Source: Haloimpatiens sp. FM7315
GTDB lineage: Bacteria; Bacillota; Clostridia; Clostridiales; Clostridiaceae
Length of the DNA stretch: 64,000 nt
Reading direction: 5' to 3'
NCBI GenBank assembly: GCA_041861885.1
Contig: JBGVUE010000001.1
Location: 2,716,001-2,780,000, forward strand
Part shown: positions 9,771-19,262 of the stretch, piece by piece
Position numbering within the stretch: the first letter of the stretch is position 1
Layout of the letters: each line of letters starts with the position of its first letter
Program-made: the position numbers and the translations under genes
The notes under the pieces: model-generated
What the model saw: only the letters and a program-made list of their open reading frames with translations
Told to the model about the DNA's origin: nothing
Databases searched by the model: none

Positions 9771-10177
9771 ATAGTTTTTCCTTTCTAAACCCTTTCTCTA
9801 AAGTACAAATAAAAAATTCTAAACTCAATCTATATTATAAAATAAAAAATTCACGCCAAGACCTACATCAATAACATAAGAAAAAACGATATTCTTATGA
9901 ACACCGTTTCTAATTTACATTCAAAACTTTATATCCATACTTATGGAATTACGTAATTATAACTATATCATATATCGTTTAAAATGTAAATAGCACTATG
10001 CTTATTTTTCACATAGTAAATCAAGGAAATATATAAAATTTAAATAAAGCATTAATAATCTATAGAAATTTTCTATTTGACCTCATTTTTTGCAAATATT
10101 ATACTTTAATTATGTATTAATTTGTTGAGAAAAGTTGAATTTCATATAATTATAGAAAAGTGGGGAATGATAGGTTT
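9771..10177. other. Divergent promoter region
   Basis: About 400 bases between the divergent helicase and UroD-like genes. A short inverted repeat CATAAGAA/TTCTTATG (9875-9882 with 9892-9899) lies in the presumed helicase leader. TATACT-like boxes occur before the plus-strand gene. No gene or recognisable riboswitch was seen. Confidence 0.4.
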
Positions 10178-11164
10178 ATGAAATTAATAGACTACATTAA
10201 AAAATACGACAGAAGGCTCATTTATCCACAAATGGGTAATCTATCTCTAAAACTTACAGGATATAAGATTTTCGATGTATATAACTCTGCAGAAAAACAA
10301 CTTGAAGTTGCAAAAGCTATGGATGATACTTTTGGAGGAGATTTTGTTTATCCTTTAGATTATGGGGTTATATTTTTAGAAGCTTTGGGTGTACCTCTTT
10401 TAAAACCTGAATACGATTTCCCAAGCACCCTTGAAAATCCAATAAAAAATTTGGAATCTTTGGATAATTTAAAAGTTCTAGATCCATACAAAGACGGTAA
10501 CATGCCTCTTTACTTAGAATCTATAAAAAAAATTGCAACTAATTTTGAAAAGCCCTTGGCTCTAGCTTTAGTAGGCCCTTTTACATTAGCTTCAGAGCTT
10601 GCAGGGGTCACGCATTTAGCACGCTGTACTATTAAAAATCCTGAATTTGTATCTAAATTAATGCAGTACACAACGGAAGTAGTATTAAATTTTGCAAAGG
10701 CAGCTGTAGATAATGGTGTAAAATTCTTGCAAATTTCGGAACCTACAACGGTTATACTATCTCCTAAAAGATTTGATGAACTAGTTACTAATAATTTAAG
10801 AAGAATTTTCAATAGCCTAGATGCTTTTAAAATATTACACATATGCGGCGATACTACTTACCTCATTAATCAGCTCATAAAATGTGGTGCAGAAGGACTT
10901 AGTATAGATCAAATTATTGACATGCCAAAATATGTAACTAAGCTTCCAAAAGATATGGTTATAATCGGCAATATTGATCCCTTAAATGTACTATATGAAA
11001 TGAATGAAGAAGATGTAAAAAATGAAACTTTAAAAATACTAAAAAGTATGAAGAACTTTGATAATTTTATGTTAGCTCCAGGTTGTGATTGTCTTTTAGA
11101 TACACCTACTGAAAATATAAAAGCCTACATGGAAGCCGGAAAAACTAAATTATGTGATTTATAA
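10178..11164 (+). CDS. UroD/MtaA-family methyltransferase-like protein
   Basis: Member of the uroporphyrinogen decarboxylase superfamily that includes MtaA/CmuA-type methylcobamide methyltransferases. The zinc-type motif HICGD (His-x-Cys) is followed by a second Cys region, APGCDCLLD, near the C-terminus, as in methyltransferase members rather than true heme-pathway UroD. No other heme genes are near. It runs into a CUT1-type ABC transporter 30 bases downstream, so it probably acts on the imported compound or a derivative. ATG 10178 (MKLIDYIKK) is preferred over the in-frame GTG at 10160. No corrinoid protein or MT1 partner is encoded here, so methyl transfer is an inference from family and motif. 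Confidence 0.78.
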   Translation: MKLIDYIKKYDRRLIYPQMGNLSLKLTGYKIFDVYNSAEKQLEVAKAMDDTFGGDFVYPLDYGVIFLEALGVPLLKPEYDFPSTLENPIKNLESLDNLKVLDPYKDGNMPLYLESIKKIATNFEKPLALALVGPFTLASELAGVTHLARCTIKNPEFVSKLMQYTTEVVLNFAKAAVDNGVKFLQISEPTTVILSPKRFDELVTNNLRRIFNSLDAFKILHICGDTTYLINQLIKCGAEGLSIDQIIDMPKYVTKLPKDMVIIGNIDPLNVLYEMNEEDVKNETLKILKSMKNFDNFMLAPGCDCLLDTPTENIKAYMEAGKTKLCDL

Positions 11165-11194
11165 TTACCAAAGAATATTAAGGAGGAATTTAAA

Positions 11195-12515
11195 GTGAAA
11201 AAAAGAAAAAACCTTTCTCTATTTTTAAGCTTAGTTATAACCTTGTCTTTGTGCTTGGGACTTATTGGATGTAGTAAATCTAATACTAATACATCCAATA
11301 AAGATGCCTCAGAGAAAAAAGATTTTAAAGGAACAGAAATCACTGCTTTACTACCACCATGGTATAAATTCTCAGATGAAATGCTAAAAGATTTTGAAAA
11401 AGAAACAGGAATTAAAGTTAAACTTGAAATAATGGAGTGGGATAGTTTAGTAGATAAAGTCCTCACATCTTGCGCCTCAGGCGTTGCCCCAGCAGATGTT
11501 ACAGAATTTTCTTGGGACTGGGTTTCAAAATTTGGAAAGGCTAAATGGTATGAACCTTTAAACAAATATTTTGATAAAGAATCTCTAAAAGATATTACTA
11601 CGAAAGATATATTTAAATATAAGGATGATTATCTTGCAATACCTATATATAATGATTTTAGATTGACATATTTAAACACTGCTTATTTTAAAAAAGCAGG
11701 AATCACTGAAAACCCTAAAAACATTGATGAACTTTTAAAAGCCGCCATTACAATGAAAGAAAAAGGAGTAGTGAAATACCCAATTACCATACCATTTTCA
11801 GCAACTGCTGGAACCACTACACCTTGGTTTTTAATGACTAAAGCCTATGGTGGAGATTTATTTGACGAAAACTTTAAACCACTTTTTCTAGATAAAGATT
11901 CAGCTGGCTACAAAGCAATGGATTTTCTAATTAAGGGATTAAAAGATTATAAGATAATTGACCCAGCTTCTGTAGGAATGCAGGGAACTGATGTAGTAGA
12001 GAGCTTTAAAAACGGAAATTCAGCAATTGATCTAGCAGGTTGGGCTGGAAATGTGTCTAGTTACACAAATCCTAAAGAATCAAAAATTGCAGATACCCTT
12101 GAAGTAATTCAAGTTCCTGGATTAAACGGAAAAAGCAGGACTTATGGTCTTCATGAAGCTATAGGCATTCCAGCTGCATCTACTAAAAAGGATGCCGCAG
12201 CGGAATTTATAAAATGGCTAAACAAGCCGGAAGTTGTTAAAAAATTATTCATTGAACTTGGAATATTTCCAAATCACCAAAGCACAATGAGACCAGTTGA
12301 TAAAAGAGAAGAAATTATATGGTGGAGAGGCCATATCAAAGGCAATGCCTACAATTGAACCTTTATTTAAGCAAGGCGCCCCAGTTTGGTATACAGAGTT
12401 TGAAACTGATGTTGCAACCACTATGAACCAAATGGCAAAAGGCTCACTTACCGTAGATGCAGGACTTAAGCACATTGCAGAAAAGGCAGAAAAATTAGCT
12501 AAAGAAAATAAATAG
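11195..12515 (+). pseudogene. ABC transporter solute-binding lipoprotein (sugar-type), one frameshift
   Basis: Extracellular family-1 solute-binding protein. It begins with a lysine-rich signal peptide and lipobox LIGC (Cys about residue 26), then a Ser/Asn-rich linker and the bilobed fold. A TGIKVKLEIMEWDSL-like strand near the N-terminus and the hinge region LAGWAGNV are seen. GGAGGAATTTAAAGTG gives a GTG start at 11195. The frame breaks near 12310 within an A-rich stretch (two added or one removed base needed). The C-terminal ~70 residues continue in the frame that ends at 12515 (AISKAMPTIEPLFKQG onward). It delivers the ligand to the two permeases downstream. The ligand is not readable from sequence. 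Confidence 0.85.
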
Positions 12516-12535
12516 AAATTTAACTTTATACTAAA

Positions 12536-12614
12536 AAAGCTACACATAATAATTTATTGAATCACTATATAAAGCCTTTATTTATATATATCAATAAAAA
12601 TCTTGTGTAGCTTT
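12536..12614 (+). other. Intercistronic hairpin between binding protein and permeases
   Basis: An 11-bp perfect repeat AAAGCTACACA (12536-12546) / TGTGTAGCTTT (12604-12614) frames a 57-base AT-rich loop. In such importers a partial terminator or stabilising stem here makes the binding protein more abundant than the permeases. That role is inferred. Confidence 0.5.
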
Positions 12615-12645
12615 CCAGTTGTTTAACTGACATTTTTAAAGGCAG

Positions 12646-13527
12646 GTGAGTTTTTTGAAAAGAAAATTTAATTTTCTACCTTACTTAATGATTGCACCTT
12701 TATTTCTTATTATGATAATATTCATTTTCTATCCTTTGTCTATAACTTTTATAGACAGTTTTAAATCTATAAATCTTTTAAAACCTCAAGAATTAGGATT
12801 TGTTGGCATAGACAATTATTTAGATTTATTTAAGGATATGGAAGTCTTAAAGGCTTTTAAAAACAGCTTTTTATATTATATATTTGCTGTAACTTTTGAA
12901 CTTTTAGGAGGATTGTTAATAGCTTTAATTTTAAAAAATAAATTCAAAGGAAGAGGTATAATTCTTGCAATTCTTGTGCTTCCCTTTGCCCTTCCACCTG
13001 TTGTGAACGGCGTTATATGGAAATGGATTTACCACCCAAATTACGGACTTTTAAATGATTTACTACTTAAACTAGGAGTTATAGGTACTAACCAGGTATG
13101 GCTTGGAAAGACCAATCTATCTCTATTTTTAATTGCCCTAGTTCATGTATGGAAAATGATGCCTCTATCCGCTTTAATATTATTAGCCCAGCTTCAAACT
13201 ATTCCAAAAGAACTTTATGAAGCCGCAAGCATTGATGGATGCAATAAATTTAATTGTTTTAGATATATTACTTTAAAAGAACTAAAGCCCGCCATTCTTA
13301 TAGCTTTATCACAAGCAACTATAGGCGCCTTCCAATTATTTGATGAAATATTTGTTTTAACTGGTACAGATTTAGATACTAGATCTATTTTAATTGAAAC
13401 ATATCTTATAGCTTTTAGAAAACTTAAATTTAGCTTAGGTATGGCATTATCTTTAATAATTACAATTGTATCTGTTTTAATTATATATTTTTACAAGAAC
13501 ACGGGGAAAGGGTGTGCTTCTAAGTGA
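12646..13527 (+). CDS. ABC transporter permease (MalF/UgpA type)
   Basis: Inner-membrane subunit of a CUT1-type importer with six predicted membrane helices. The EAA coupling loop EAASIDGCNKFNCFRYI, which contacts the ATPase, sits near residues 188-205. The frame starts at GTG 12646; an in-frame TTG 12655 is also possible after AAAGGCAGG. The stop overlaps the start of the next permease by 4 bases (GTGA), indicating translational coupling. No ATPase gene follows, so a shared MsmK-type ATPase elsewhere is likely. Confidence 0.92.
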   Translation: MSFLKRKFNFLPYLMIAPLFLIMIIFIFYPLSITFIDSFKSINLLKPQELGFVGIDNYLDLFKDMEVLKAFKNSFLYYIFAVTFELLGGLLIALILKNKFKGRGIILAILVLPFALPPVVNGVIWKWIYHPNYGLLNDLLLKLGVIGTNQVWLGKTNLSLFLIALVHVWKMMPLSALILLAQLQTIPKELYEAASIDGCNKFNCFRYITLKELKPAILIALSQATIGAFQLFDEIFVLTGTDLDTRSILIETYLIAFRKLKFSLGMALSLIITIVSVLIIYFYKNTGKGCASK

Positions 13528-14357
13528 AAAAGAAATTAGGCTTTATAGTCTCTATTTGTATAATTTTCCTTTGGTCTATTGTACCAATCTATTGGACCCT
13601 AAGGACAAGCTTAATGAGAAGTGGTGATCTTATGACAACTTCAATTAAATACCTTCCGCTGCCCATTAATTTTGATAATTATAAAAAAATTCTAGGAATG
13701 GATTCATCAAACCTTTCTTTGTGGGATGAATTTAAAAGATGTGCAATTAACAGTATAGTGACTTGTGGTTTAAGCACAATTATAATAGTTTTCCTTGCAA
13801 TTATATCTGGTTATGCCTTTGCAAGATTAGAATTCAAAGGAAAAAACTTATTGTTTGGTATATTAATTGGTACACTGGCTTTACCTGTTTATTCTGTTAT
13901 TATACCCTTGTACAGAATTATAATTAACATGGGCTTACTTGATACCAAAACAGGGATTATACTTATTTACACTGCTGCATTTTCTCCTTTAGCTTTATGG
14001 ATGATGCGTAGCTTCTTTAACACTATTCCTGTAGAACTTGAGGAAGCTGCCTTAGTTGACGGTGCTTCAAAAACCAAAGCTCTAATAACTGTACTTCCTT
14101 TAATTTTGCCTGGAATAATTTCAACTTCCATAATTACTTTTTTAAGCACTTGGAGTCAATTTATTCTTCCACTAATAATTACGCCCTTAGAAAACAAACC
14201 TCTAACTGTACTATTAACACAATTTGTTGGAAAATCTTCTGTTGACTATGGTTTAATTTCTGCAGCAGGAATACTTACAATTCTACCTGCCATCTTAATT
14301 GTGATTTTTTCAAATAAGCATCTTGTTAATGGTTTAATGTCAGGGTCTATAAAATAA
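13524..14357 (+). CDS. ABC transporter permease (MalG/UgpE type)
   Basis: Second membrane subunit of the same importer, with six predicted helices and the EAA loop EAALVDGASKTKALITVLP near residue 173. It starts at GTG 13524, overlapping the previous stop. The operon ends at the strong hairpin beyond 14373, so this is its last gene. The order is UroD-like protein, binding protein, permease, permease. The length of 277 residues is normal for the family. Confidence 0.93.
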   Translation: MKKKLGFIVSICIIFLWSIVPIYWTLRTSLMRSGDLMTTSIKYLPLPINFDNYKKILGMDSSNLSLWDEFKRCAINSIVTCGLSTIIIVFLAIISGYAFARLEFKGKNLLFGILIGTLALPVYSVIIPLYRIIINMGLLDTKTGIILIYTAAFSPLALWMMRSFFNTIPVELEEAALVDGASKTKALITVLPLILPGIISTSIITFLSTWSQFILPLIITPLENKPLTVLLTQFVGKSSVDYGLISAAGILTILPAILIVIFSNKHLVNGLMSGSIK

Positions 14358-14372
14358 TCTATAAGAAAATAA

Positions 14373-14408
14373 TGCCTTAAATAAGCTCTATAGAGTTTAT
14401 TTAAGGCA
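14373..14408. terminator. Bidirectional terminator
   Basis: TGCCTTAAATAA (14373-14384) pairs perfectly with 14397-14408, between convergent operons. Confidence 0.75.
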
Positions 14409-14457
14409 CTAGCTTGTAGGTTAGTTTACCCTCTAAACATTTCAAAACTAAAAATTA

Positions 14458-15869
14458 TTATACTATTGTTTCCGTACTATATATATTTTTTGATTTATAT
14501 ATAGTTAAGCTAATTAAAAATCTAATGGCTAAATCAATTCCCATTGCTACCCATACAAATACTATGTCTATATTTAGAACGTACGCACATATTAAAGAAG
14601 CAGGTATTCTAATGCACCAAAGCCCTATACCAGATACAATCATAGGCACTTTAGTGTATCCTGCGCCTCTTAAAGCACCATTTAAAACACCTGAAGCGTT
14701 TTGAGGTATTTGAACAATGCCCATTATTATAAGGTATTTCACTCCTAAAACTATTATATTTTCCTTGTCAGTCAGCATCCTTAACATTCCATGAGGTAAA
14801 AACACCAATAAAATAGTTGTAAAAACTGATATAATCATAGAACCTTTCATTATTTCACCTAAATATTTACGCCCAAGCTTTTCATCTCTTGCGCCTATAC
14901 ATTGCCCTATAAAGGTCGTGGAAGCAACACCAAAAGCTGCAGCTGGCATAAATGAAATAGACTCCGCTTGAAGACCTAACTGATAAGCTGCGAAAACTGT
15001 ATTTCCGTATTTTAACATTATTCTTGTTAATATTATGGCTGATAACTGCCAAAATAAAGATTCCATAGAAGAAGGAAGCCCAACCTTGTATATACTTTTA
15101 ACTTCATTTAAATCTAATTTAAAAAACTCTTTTTTGAATAAAGAATTTAAAATTCCATTTTTCTAAAGAATATATAAAATGCAATGCAAGCTCCAATAAA
15201 CTGTGTGCATACAGTTGCTAGTGCTGCCCCTTTTAATCCTAATTTAGGGAAACCAAATTTTCCAAATATAAATATAAATCCTAAACTTATATTAAAAACA
15301 TTCATAATTAAAGCCATAAACAAAGGAGTTTTAGCATCTCCCATGCTTTGAAGAACAGCTATTGATATAAGCATAATTGCTAAAAATGGAAGACCAAAGG
15401 AAACAATTTTCAAGTATTGAGTTGCATTATTTAAAAGCACTTCTTCTGGCTTAAAAAGCGTTTTTAAAATAGCTCTTGCATTCCAAAATATAAATTGCTG
15501 TATTATAGTAACTAAAATCAATGAAGATATTATGGTTTGTTGAGTAACTTTTTTAAGCTTATTCATTTTTTTCGCACCATAAGCTTGAGCTACAAATACC
15601 CCTGCCCCTATAGTTATTCCTTTAAAAATAGCCCATACAATATTTGCAACCCTAGCGCCTATTCCTATAGAGCTTATTGCAACTTCCCCAAGCCTTCCAA
15701 CCATTGCCATTGAAAAAAGTCCTACAGACATTTCTAAAATGTTTTCTAAGGTAATTGGTAAAATTAAATTTAAAATTCTTCTTCTTATTTGTTTCTTTTC
15801 AATCTTTTCTTCACATATCTCCAACCCCTCATCCCCCTTTTCAAATACCCTAACTAATACAATGCACAA
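14458..15869 (-). pseudogene. MATE family multidrug/sodium antiporter, one frameshift
   Basis: Twelve-helix exporter of the MatE family, driven by sodium or proton gradient. Each half shows the family signature: PITLENILEMSVGLFSMAMVG early, and AYQLGLQAESISFMPAAAFG plus TTFIGQCIGARD in the second. The frame breaks near 15157 in a T-run (RKMEF then stop). One T rejoins the halves to about 465 residues. The frame is open from 15869, but a TTG near 15813 after a G-rich site may be the actual start, since the first ~18 residues are not family-like. The substrate is unknown. Confidence 0.87.
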
Positions 15870-15910
15870 TGCATTTCAAATATTTTAAAACTTATATTTC
15901 TAAAATTAAC

Positions 15911-15934
15911 CTCAGAAACTTAAAAATTTCTGAG
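15911..15934. terminator. Short terminator hairpin
   Basis: CTCAGAAA/TTTCTGAG stem with A/T-rich loop lies just beyond the stop of the DMT transporter, between two minus-strand genes. Confidence 0.5.
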
Positions 15935-15940
15935 ATTATT

Positions 15941-16863
15941 TTAGTGATTTTTATTTACTTGCAAATTTTCATCCTTATTTCTCAAAAACTTTTTGAGAAA
16001 ATCCAACTTTGTTTCAGCCGTAATTATAGCTATAAATATCATAATGCACCCTATTATCATTTTATTAGTAAGTTTGTCCCCAAGAAAAATTACTGCACAT
16101 AAACATCCAAAAAAAGACTCTAAAGATAAAATTATAGCTGCATGTGTTGATGATGTATACTTCTGTGCAATATTTTGAATTAGAAAAGCTATTAATGTAC
16201 TAAATACCCCTAAATAAATTATAGAAAAAGTTCCCCTTAAGTCTAAAGCTTGCATTTTAGGCTCAAATATAAGAGCACATATAAAAGATAGCACTGTAGC
16301 TACGGCCATTTGAATAACCGTAAGGACTATAGGTTTTATGGTTTTTGTATATAAATCTATGGCTATTATCTGTGCTGCAAAAAATAGAGCACAAAAAAGT
16401 GTAAGTACATCTCCAAGACCCATACTAAACTTTCCCTGCAAAGTAAGCATAGATATTCCAAAAAGCGCTAAAAAAGCTGCTGCAACGGAATATTTATCTG
16501 GAGATTTTTTAGTAAAAGCAAAGTATAAAAAAGGAACTATTACAACATAAGTAGCTGTAAGGAAAGCTTGTTTACCTGCCGTTGTGTACTGAAGACCTAC
16601 TGTCTGAAAGGCAAAGCCTAAAAACAAAAATAAACCAACTACAGTGCCACCTATTAAATCTTTCTTTGTAATCCCCTTTAGATTTCTAAAAAAACTATAC
16701 ACATTAAAACTGTAGAGAGCCCAAACCTCATAGTCATCATATAATAAGGTGTTATGCTATCTAGCGCATCTTTAACTACTACAAATCCACCACCCCATAG
16801 CATAGCTACAAACAAAAGTGATATATCCGCATATATTCCCTTGTTTTTAATTACTTTTTTCAT
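15941..16863 (-). pseudogene. EamA/DMT-family permease, one frameshift
   Basis: Ten-helix drug/metabolite transporter made of two EamA repeats. The N-terminal signature AMLWGGGFVVVKDAL is in 16678-16863. The rest, with YTTAGKQAFLTATYVVIVPF and a second EamA repeat ending LGDKLTNKMIIGC, is in 15941-16702. A T-run near 16683 (CIVFF) lost one T. Restored length is about 305 residues, normal for the family. Substrate unknown; probably an exporter. Confidence 0.87.
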
Positions 16864-17047
16864 TGCAATCTCCCCCCAAAATAATAAATGCCAATTATAA
16901 AAAATATAATTAAGTCCCTCAAACTTATTCAGAAAATATCTGAACCTTCTAAATAAATTATATAATATATCATTTCATTATACTATAAATCTTCTGTATG
17001 ATTAGGCTATATATTTTCTATATCAAAACTAGGCTCCAATAAAAATA

Positions 17048-17117
17048 GAGACAAGACTCACTTTTGTTATAAACTATTCCTAAATACTTTTAATAACGAA
17101 AGTAAAGCCTATGTCTC
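17048..17117 (-). terminator. Terminator of the hydroxyproline operon
   Basis: On the minus strand, GAGACA pairs with TGTCTC and an inner ACTTTCGTTAT-type stem pairs with its partner. The structure is followed by TATTTTTATT. It ends the transcript coming from the prolyl peptidase gene. The remainder of 16864-17196 holds no gene. Confidence 0.6.
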
Positions 17118-17196
17118 GCAAAGTACATAATGTAGACATTATAAAAATTAATTTTTAACTTATTTTTACCTTTATTTCTATGTTCTTAATATTATA

Positions 17197-18276
17197 TTAT
17201 TTAACTATTATTAGTTCTTTAGATGAATGTGTAAGTCTTTCATATCCATCTTTTTTTACAATTATAGAATCTTCTATTCTAACTCCACCCCAGCCCGGTA
17301 TATAAAGTCCTGGTTCTACAGTAATTATGCAGTTCTCTTCTAATACACTGTTGCAGTATTTACCTAGGAAAGGTTGTTCGTGCAGTTCTCTTCCAACCCC
17401 ATGTCCGATTCCTGGATAATAATATTCCTCATAATCCTTTATAATCTCTCTAATCTTATCATCAGGTTTTTTACCTGTTACTCCAGACTTTATAGTCTCT
17501 AAAGCCTCTTCTTGAGCTTTTTTTACAAGATTATATATTTCAATTTGCTTCTCATCTAAATTTCCTACTCCAATAGTCCTTGTCATATCTGCAATATATC
17601 CATTATATAAAGCACCATAATCTAAAATAATAAAGTCTCCATTTTCAACTACCTTATTATTAGGTTTACCATGTAAAAGCGAAGTTTTCTTTCCTGATAC
17701 AAGTATTGTCTCAAAGCCTATACCTGTAGCCCCAACTTTTCTCATATAATACTCAAGCTCAAGGGCAATATCACTTTCCTTCATTCCAGGTTTTATAAAA
17801 TCAACTATTTTGGAAAATGCAACATCTGTAATTCTACAAGCTTCTCTTGCATTTTTTATTTCTTCTTCATCTTTTACGTATCTTAATTTTTCCACAAGTC
17901 CCTGAACTGGAATTAAACTTGCCTCTTTAATTTTATTTGTAAAGTCCTCATAAAAACTATAGGTAAGTTTATCTTTTTCAAAACCTATTCTCTTTAACTT
18001 CAAATCTCTAACAATATTATTAATTGTATCCCCCATAGTTCCTACAGGTTTCCCCCACTTTATAACCTTATAATCCTTACACTGCTTTTCTGCTTGTTCT
18101 GTAAACCTTCCATCTGTTATAAAAAAGTTTTCTTTATTAGTTATTAACAAATAGGAATCTGAATCTGTAAACCCGCTCATATATCTCACATTAGCTTCTC
18201 GCATTATAAATAAGCCATCTAAATTCTGTTTTTTCATTTCCTCTAACAATTTTTGTATTCTATCAGCTATTAACAT
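17197..18276 (-). CDS. M24B Xaa-Pro aminopeptidase/prolidase
   Basis: Two-metal pita-bread peptidase that cleaves bonds next to proline or hydroxyproline. The N-terminal creatinase-like domain (residues 1-125) is followed by the catalytic domain. Metal ligands are seen in ILDYGA (Asp), IADMTRT (Asp), GIGHGVG (His), TVEPGLY (Glu) and RIEDSI (Glu). At about 359 residues the length fits PepP/YqhT-type enzymes. ATG 18276 follows GGGGTGAG; the frame is open to GTG 18285. It sits downstream of hypD and proC, suggesting that it releases Pro and Hyp from collagen-like peptides for that pathway. The exact specificity (aminopeptidase P versus prolidase) is not determined. Confidence 0.92.
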   Translation of the reverse strand: MLIADRIQKLLEEMKKQNLDGLFIMREANVRYMSGFTDSDSYLLITNKENFFITDGRFTEQAEKQCKDYKVIKWGKPVGTMGDTINNIVRDLKLKRIGFEKDKLTYSFYEDFTNKIKEASLIPVQGLVEKLRYVKDEEEIKNAREACRITDVAFSKIVDFIKPGMKESDIALELEYYMRKVGATGIGFETILVSGKKTSLLHGKPNNKVVENGDFIILDYGALYNGYIADMTRTIGVGNLDEKQIEIYNLVKKAQEEALETIKSGVTGKKPDDKIREIIKDYEEYYYPGIGHGVGRELHEQPFLGKYCNSVLEENCIITVEPGLYIPGWGGVRIEDSIIVKKDGYERLTHSSKELIIVK

Positions 18277-18323
18277 TTTTCTCACCCCAACTATTTTCCC
18301 TATTTTGCATTATAAAATCTACC

Positions 18324-18353
18324 TAGGCTTTTTATTTTACAACAAAAAGCCTA
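18324..18353 (-). terminator. Hairpin between proC and the peptidase gene
   Basis: TAGGCTTTTT/AAAAAGCCTA, a 10-bp repeat with loop of 10. It may act as a partial terminator or processing site within the operon. Confidence 0.45.
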
Positions 18354-18394
18354 AGTTTAATGCTATTTAACATTTTTATCTTTTTTTATGGCTT

Positions 18395-19201
18395 CTATTT
18401 ACTCATTTCTCTTGATTTTTCTGCACAAGCTCTCATACCTTCTATTACAGCAGTTCTAAATCCCTTTTCCTCCATTTTAGCAACAGCCGCAATAGTTGTT
18501 CCAGCAGGTGAGCACACCATATCTTTTAACTCTCCTGGATGTTTACCTGTTTCTAAAACCATTTTTGCAGAACCTAAAACCGCTTGAGCTGCCATTTTAT
18601 ATGCCTTATTTCTTGGAATGCCTTCAAGCACAGCAGCATCTGCCATAGCTTCTATAAACATAAATACATAAGCTGGTGATGAACCGCTAACTGCCGTAAC
18701 TGCATCCATGTATTTTTCATCTAAAACTTCTGCCTTACCAAAACTTTCAAACATACTTACAGCTTCATTTAATTCCTCTTGACTAACTTTTTTATTTGGA
18801 CAAATTGCAGCCATGCCTTCCCCTACAAGTGCTGGAGTGTTAGGCATTACTTTTATAACCTTTAATTTTGCTCCAAACAATTCTTCAGTTTCACTTATTC
18901 CCTTTCCTGCTGCTATGGTAATTATAACCACGTCTTCCTTTACTTCATCTTTTATTCCATCAATAACTATTTTATATATATTTGGTTTTACTGATAAAAC
19001 AAGTATATCTGCTTTTCTAGCTACCTCAGTATTATCTGTAGTTACATTAATGCCAAATTGTTTTTTTACTTGCTCTAATCTCTTTTCATTTAAATCTCCA
19101 ACAATTATATTTTCAGGAGTAACAAGTTTTGACTTTATAAGTCCTCCCATCATTGCTCCTCCCATGTTACCACAGCCAATAAATCCTACTACTTTATTCA
19201 T
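18395..19201 (-). CDS. proC: Pyrroline-5-carboxylate reductase
   Basis: Reduces delta-1-pyrroline-5-carboxylate to L-proline with NAD(P)H in the cytosol. The N-terminal Rossmann motif GFIGCGNMGGAM and the C-terminal helical domain with AVSGSSPAYVF and DMVCSPAGTTI are intact; length 268 is typical. It lies 61 bases downstream of hypD on the same strand. That position makes biochemical sense, since the hydroxyproline dehydratase product is pyrroline-5-carboxylate. ATG 19201 follows AAAGGGGA. In this setting the gene is probably catabolic or detoxifying rather than the only biosynthetic copy. Confidence 0.97.
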   Translation of the reverse strand: MNKVVGFIGCGNMGGAMMGGLIKSKLVTPENIIVGDLNEKRLEQVKKQFGINVTTDNTEVARKADILVLSVKPNIYKIVIDGIKDEVKEDVVIITIAAGKGISETEELFGAKLKVIKVMPNTPALVGEGMAAICPNKKVSQEELNEAVSMFESFGKAEVLDEKYMDAVTAVSGSSPAYVFMFIEAMADAAVLEGIPRNKAYKMAAQAVLGSAKMVLETGKHPGELKDMVCSPAGTTIAAVAKMEEKGFRTAVIEGMRACAEKSREMSK

Positions 19202-19262
19202 ATTAATAATCCCCTTTCTGATTTTTATAAATAAAATTAAAAGTGTATAATACTATACAATT

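Noticed and set aside
15979..16001. Palindrome TTTCTCAAAAA...TTTTTGAGAAA as a terminator
   Set aside because: It lies within the 3' coding part of the DMT gene and encodes normal residues there; the better hairpin is at 15911-15934.
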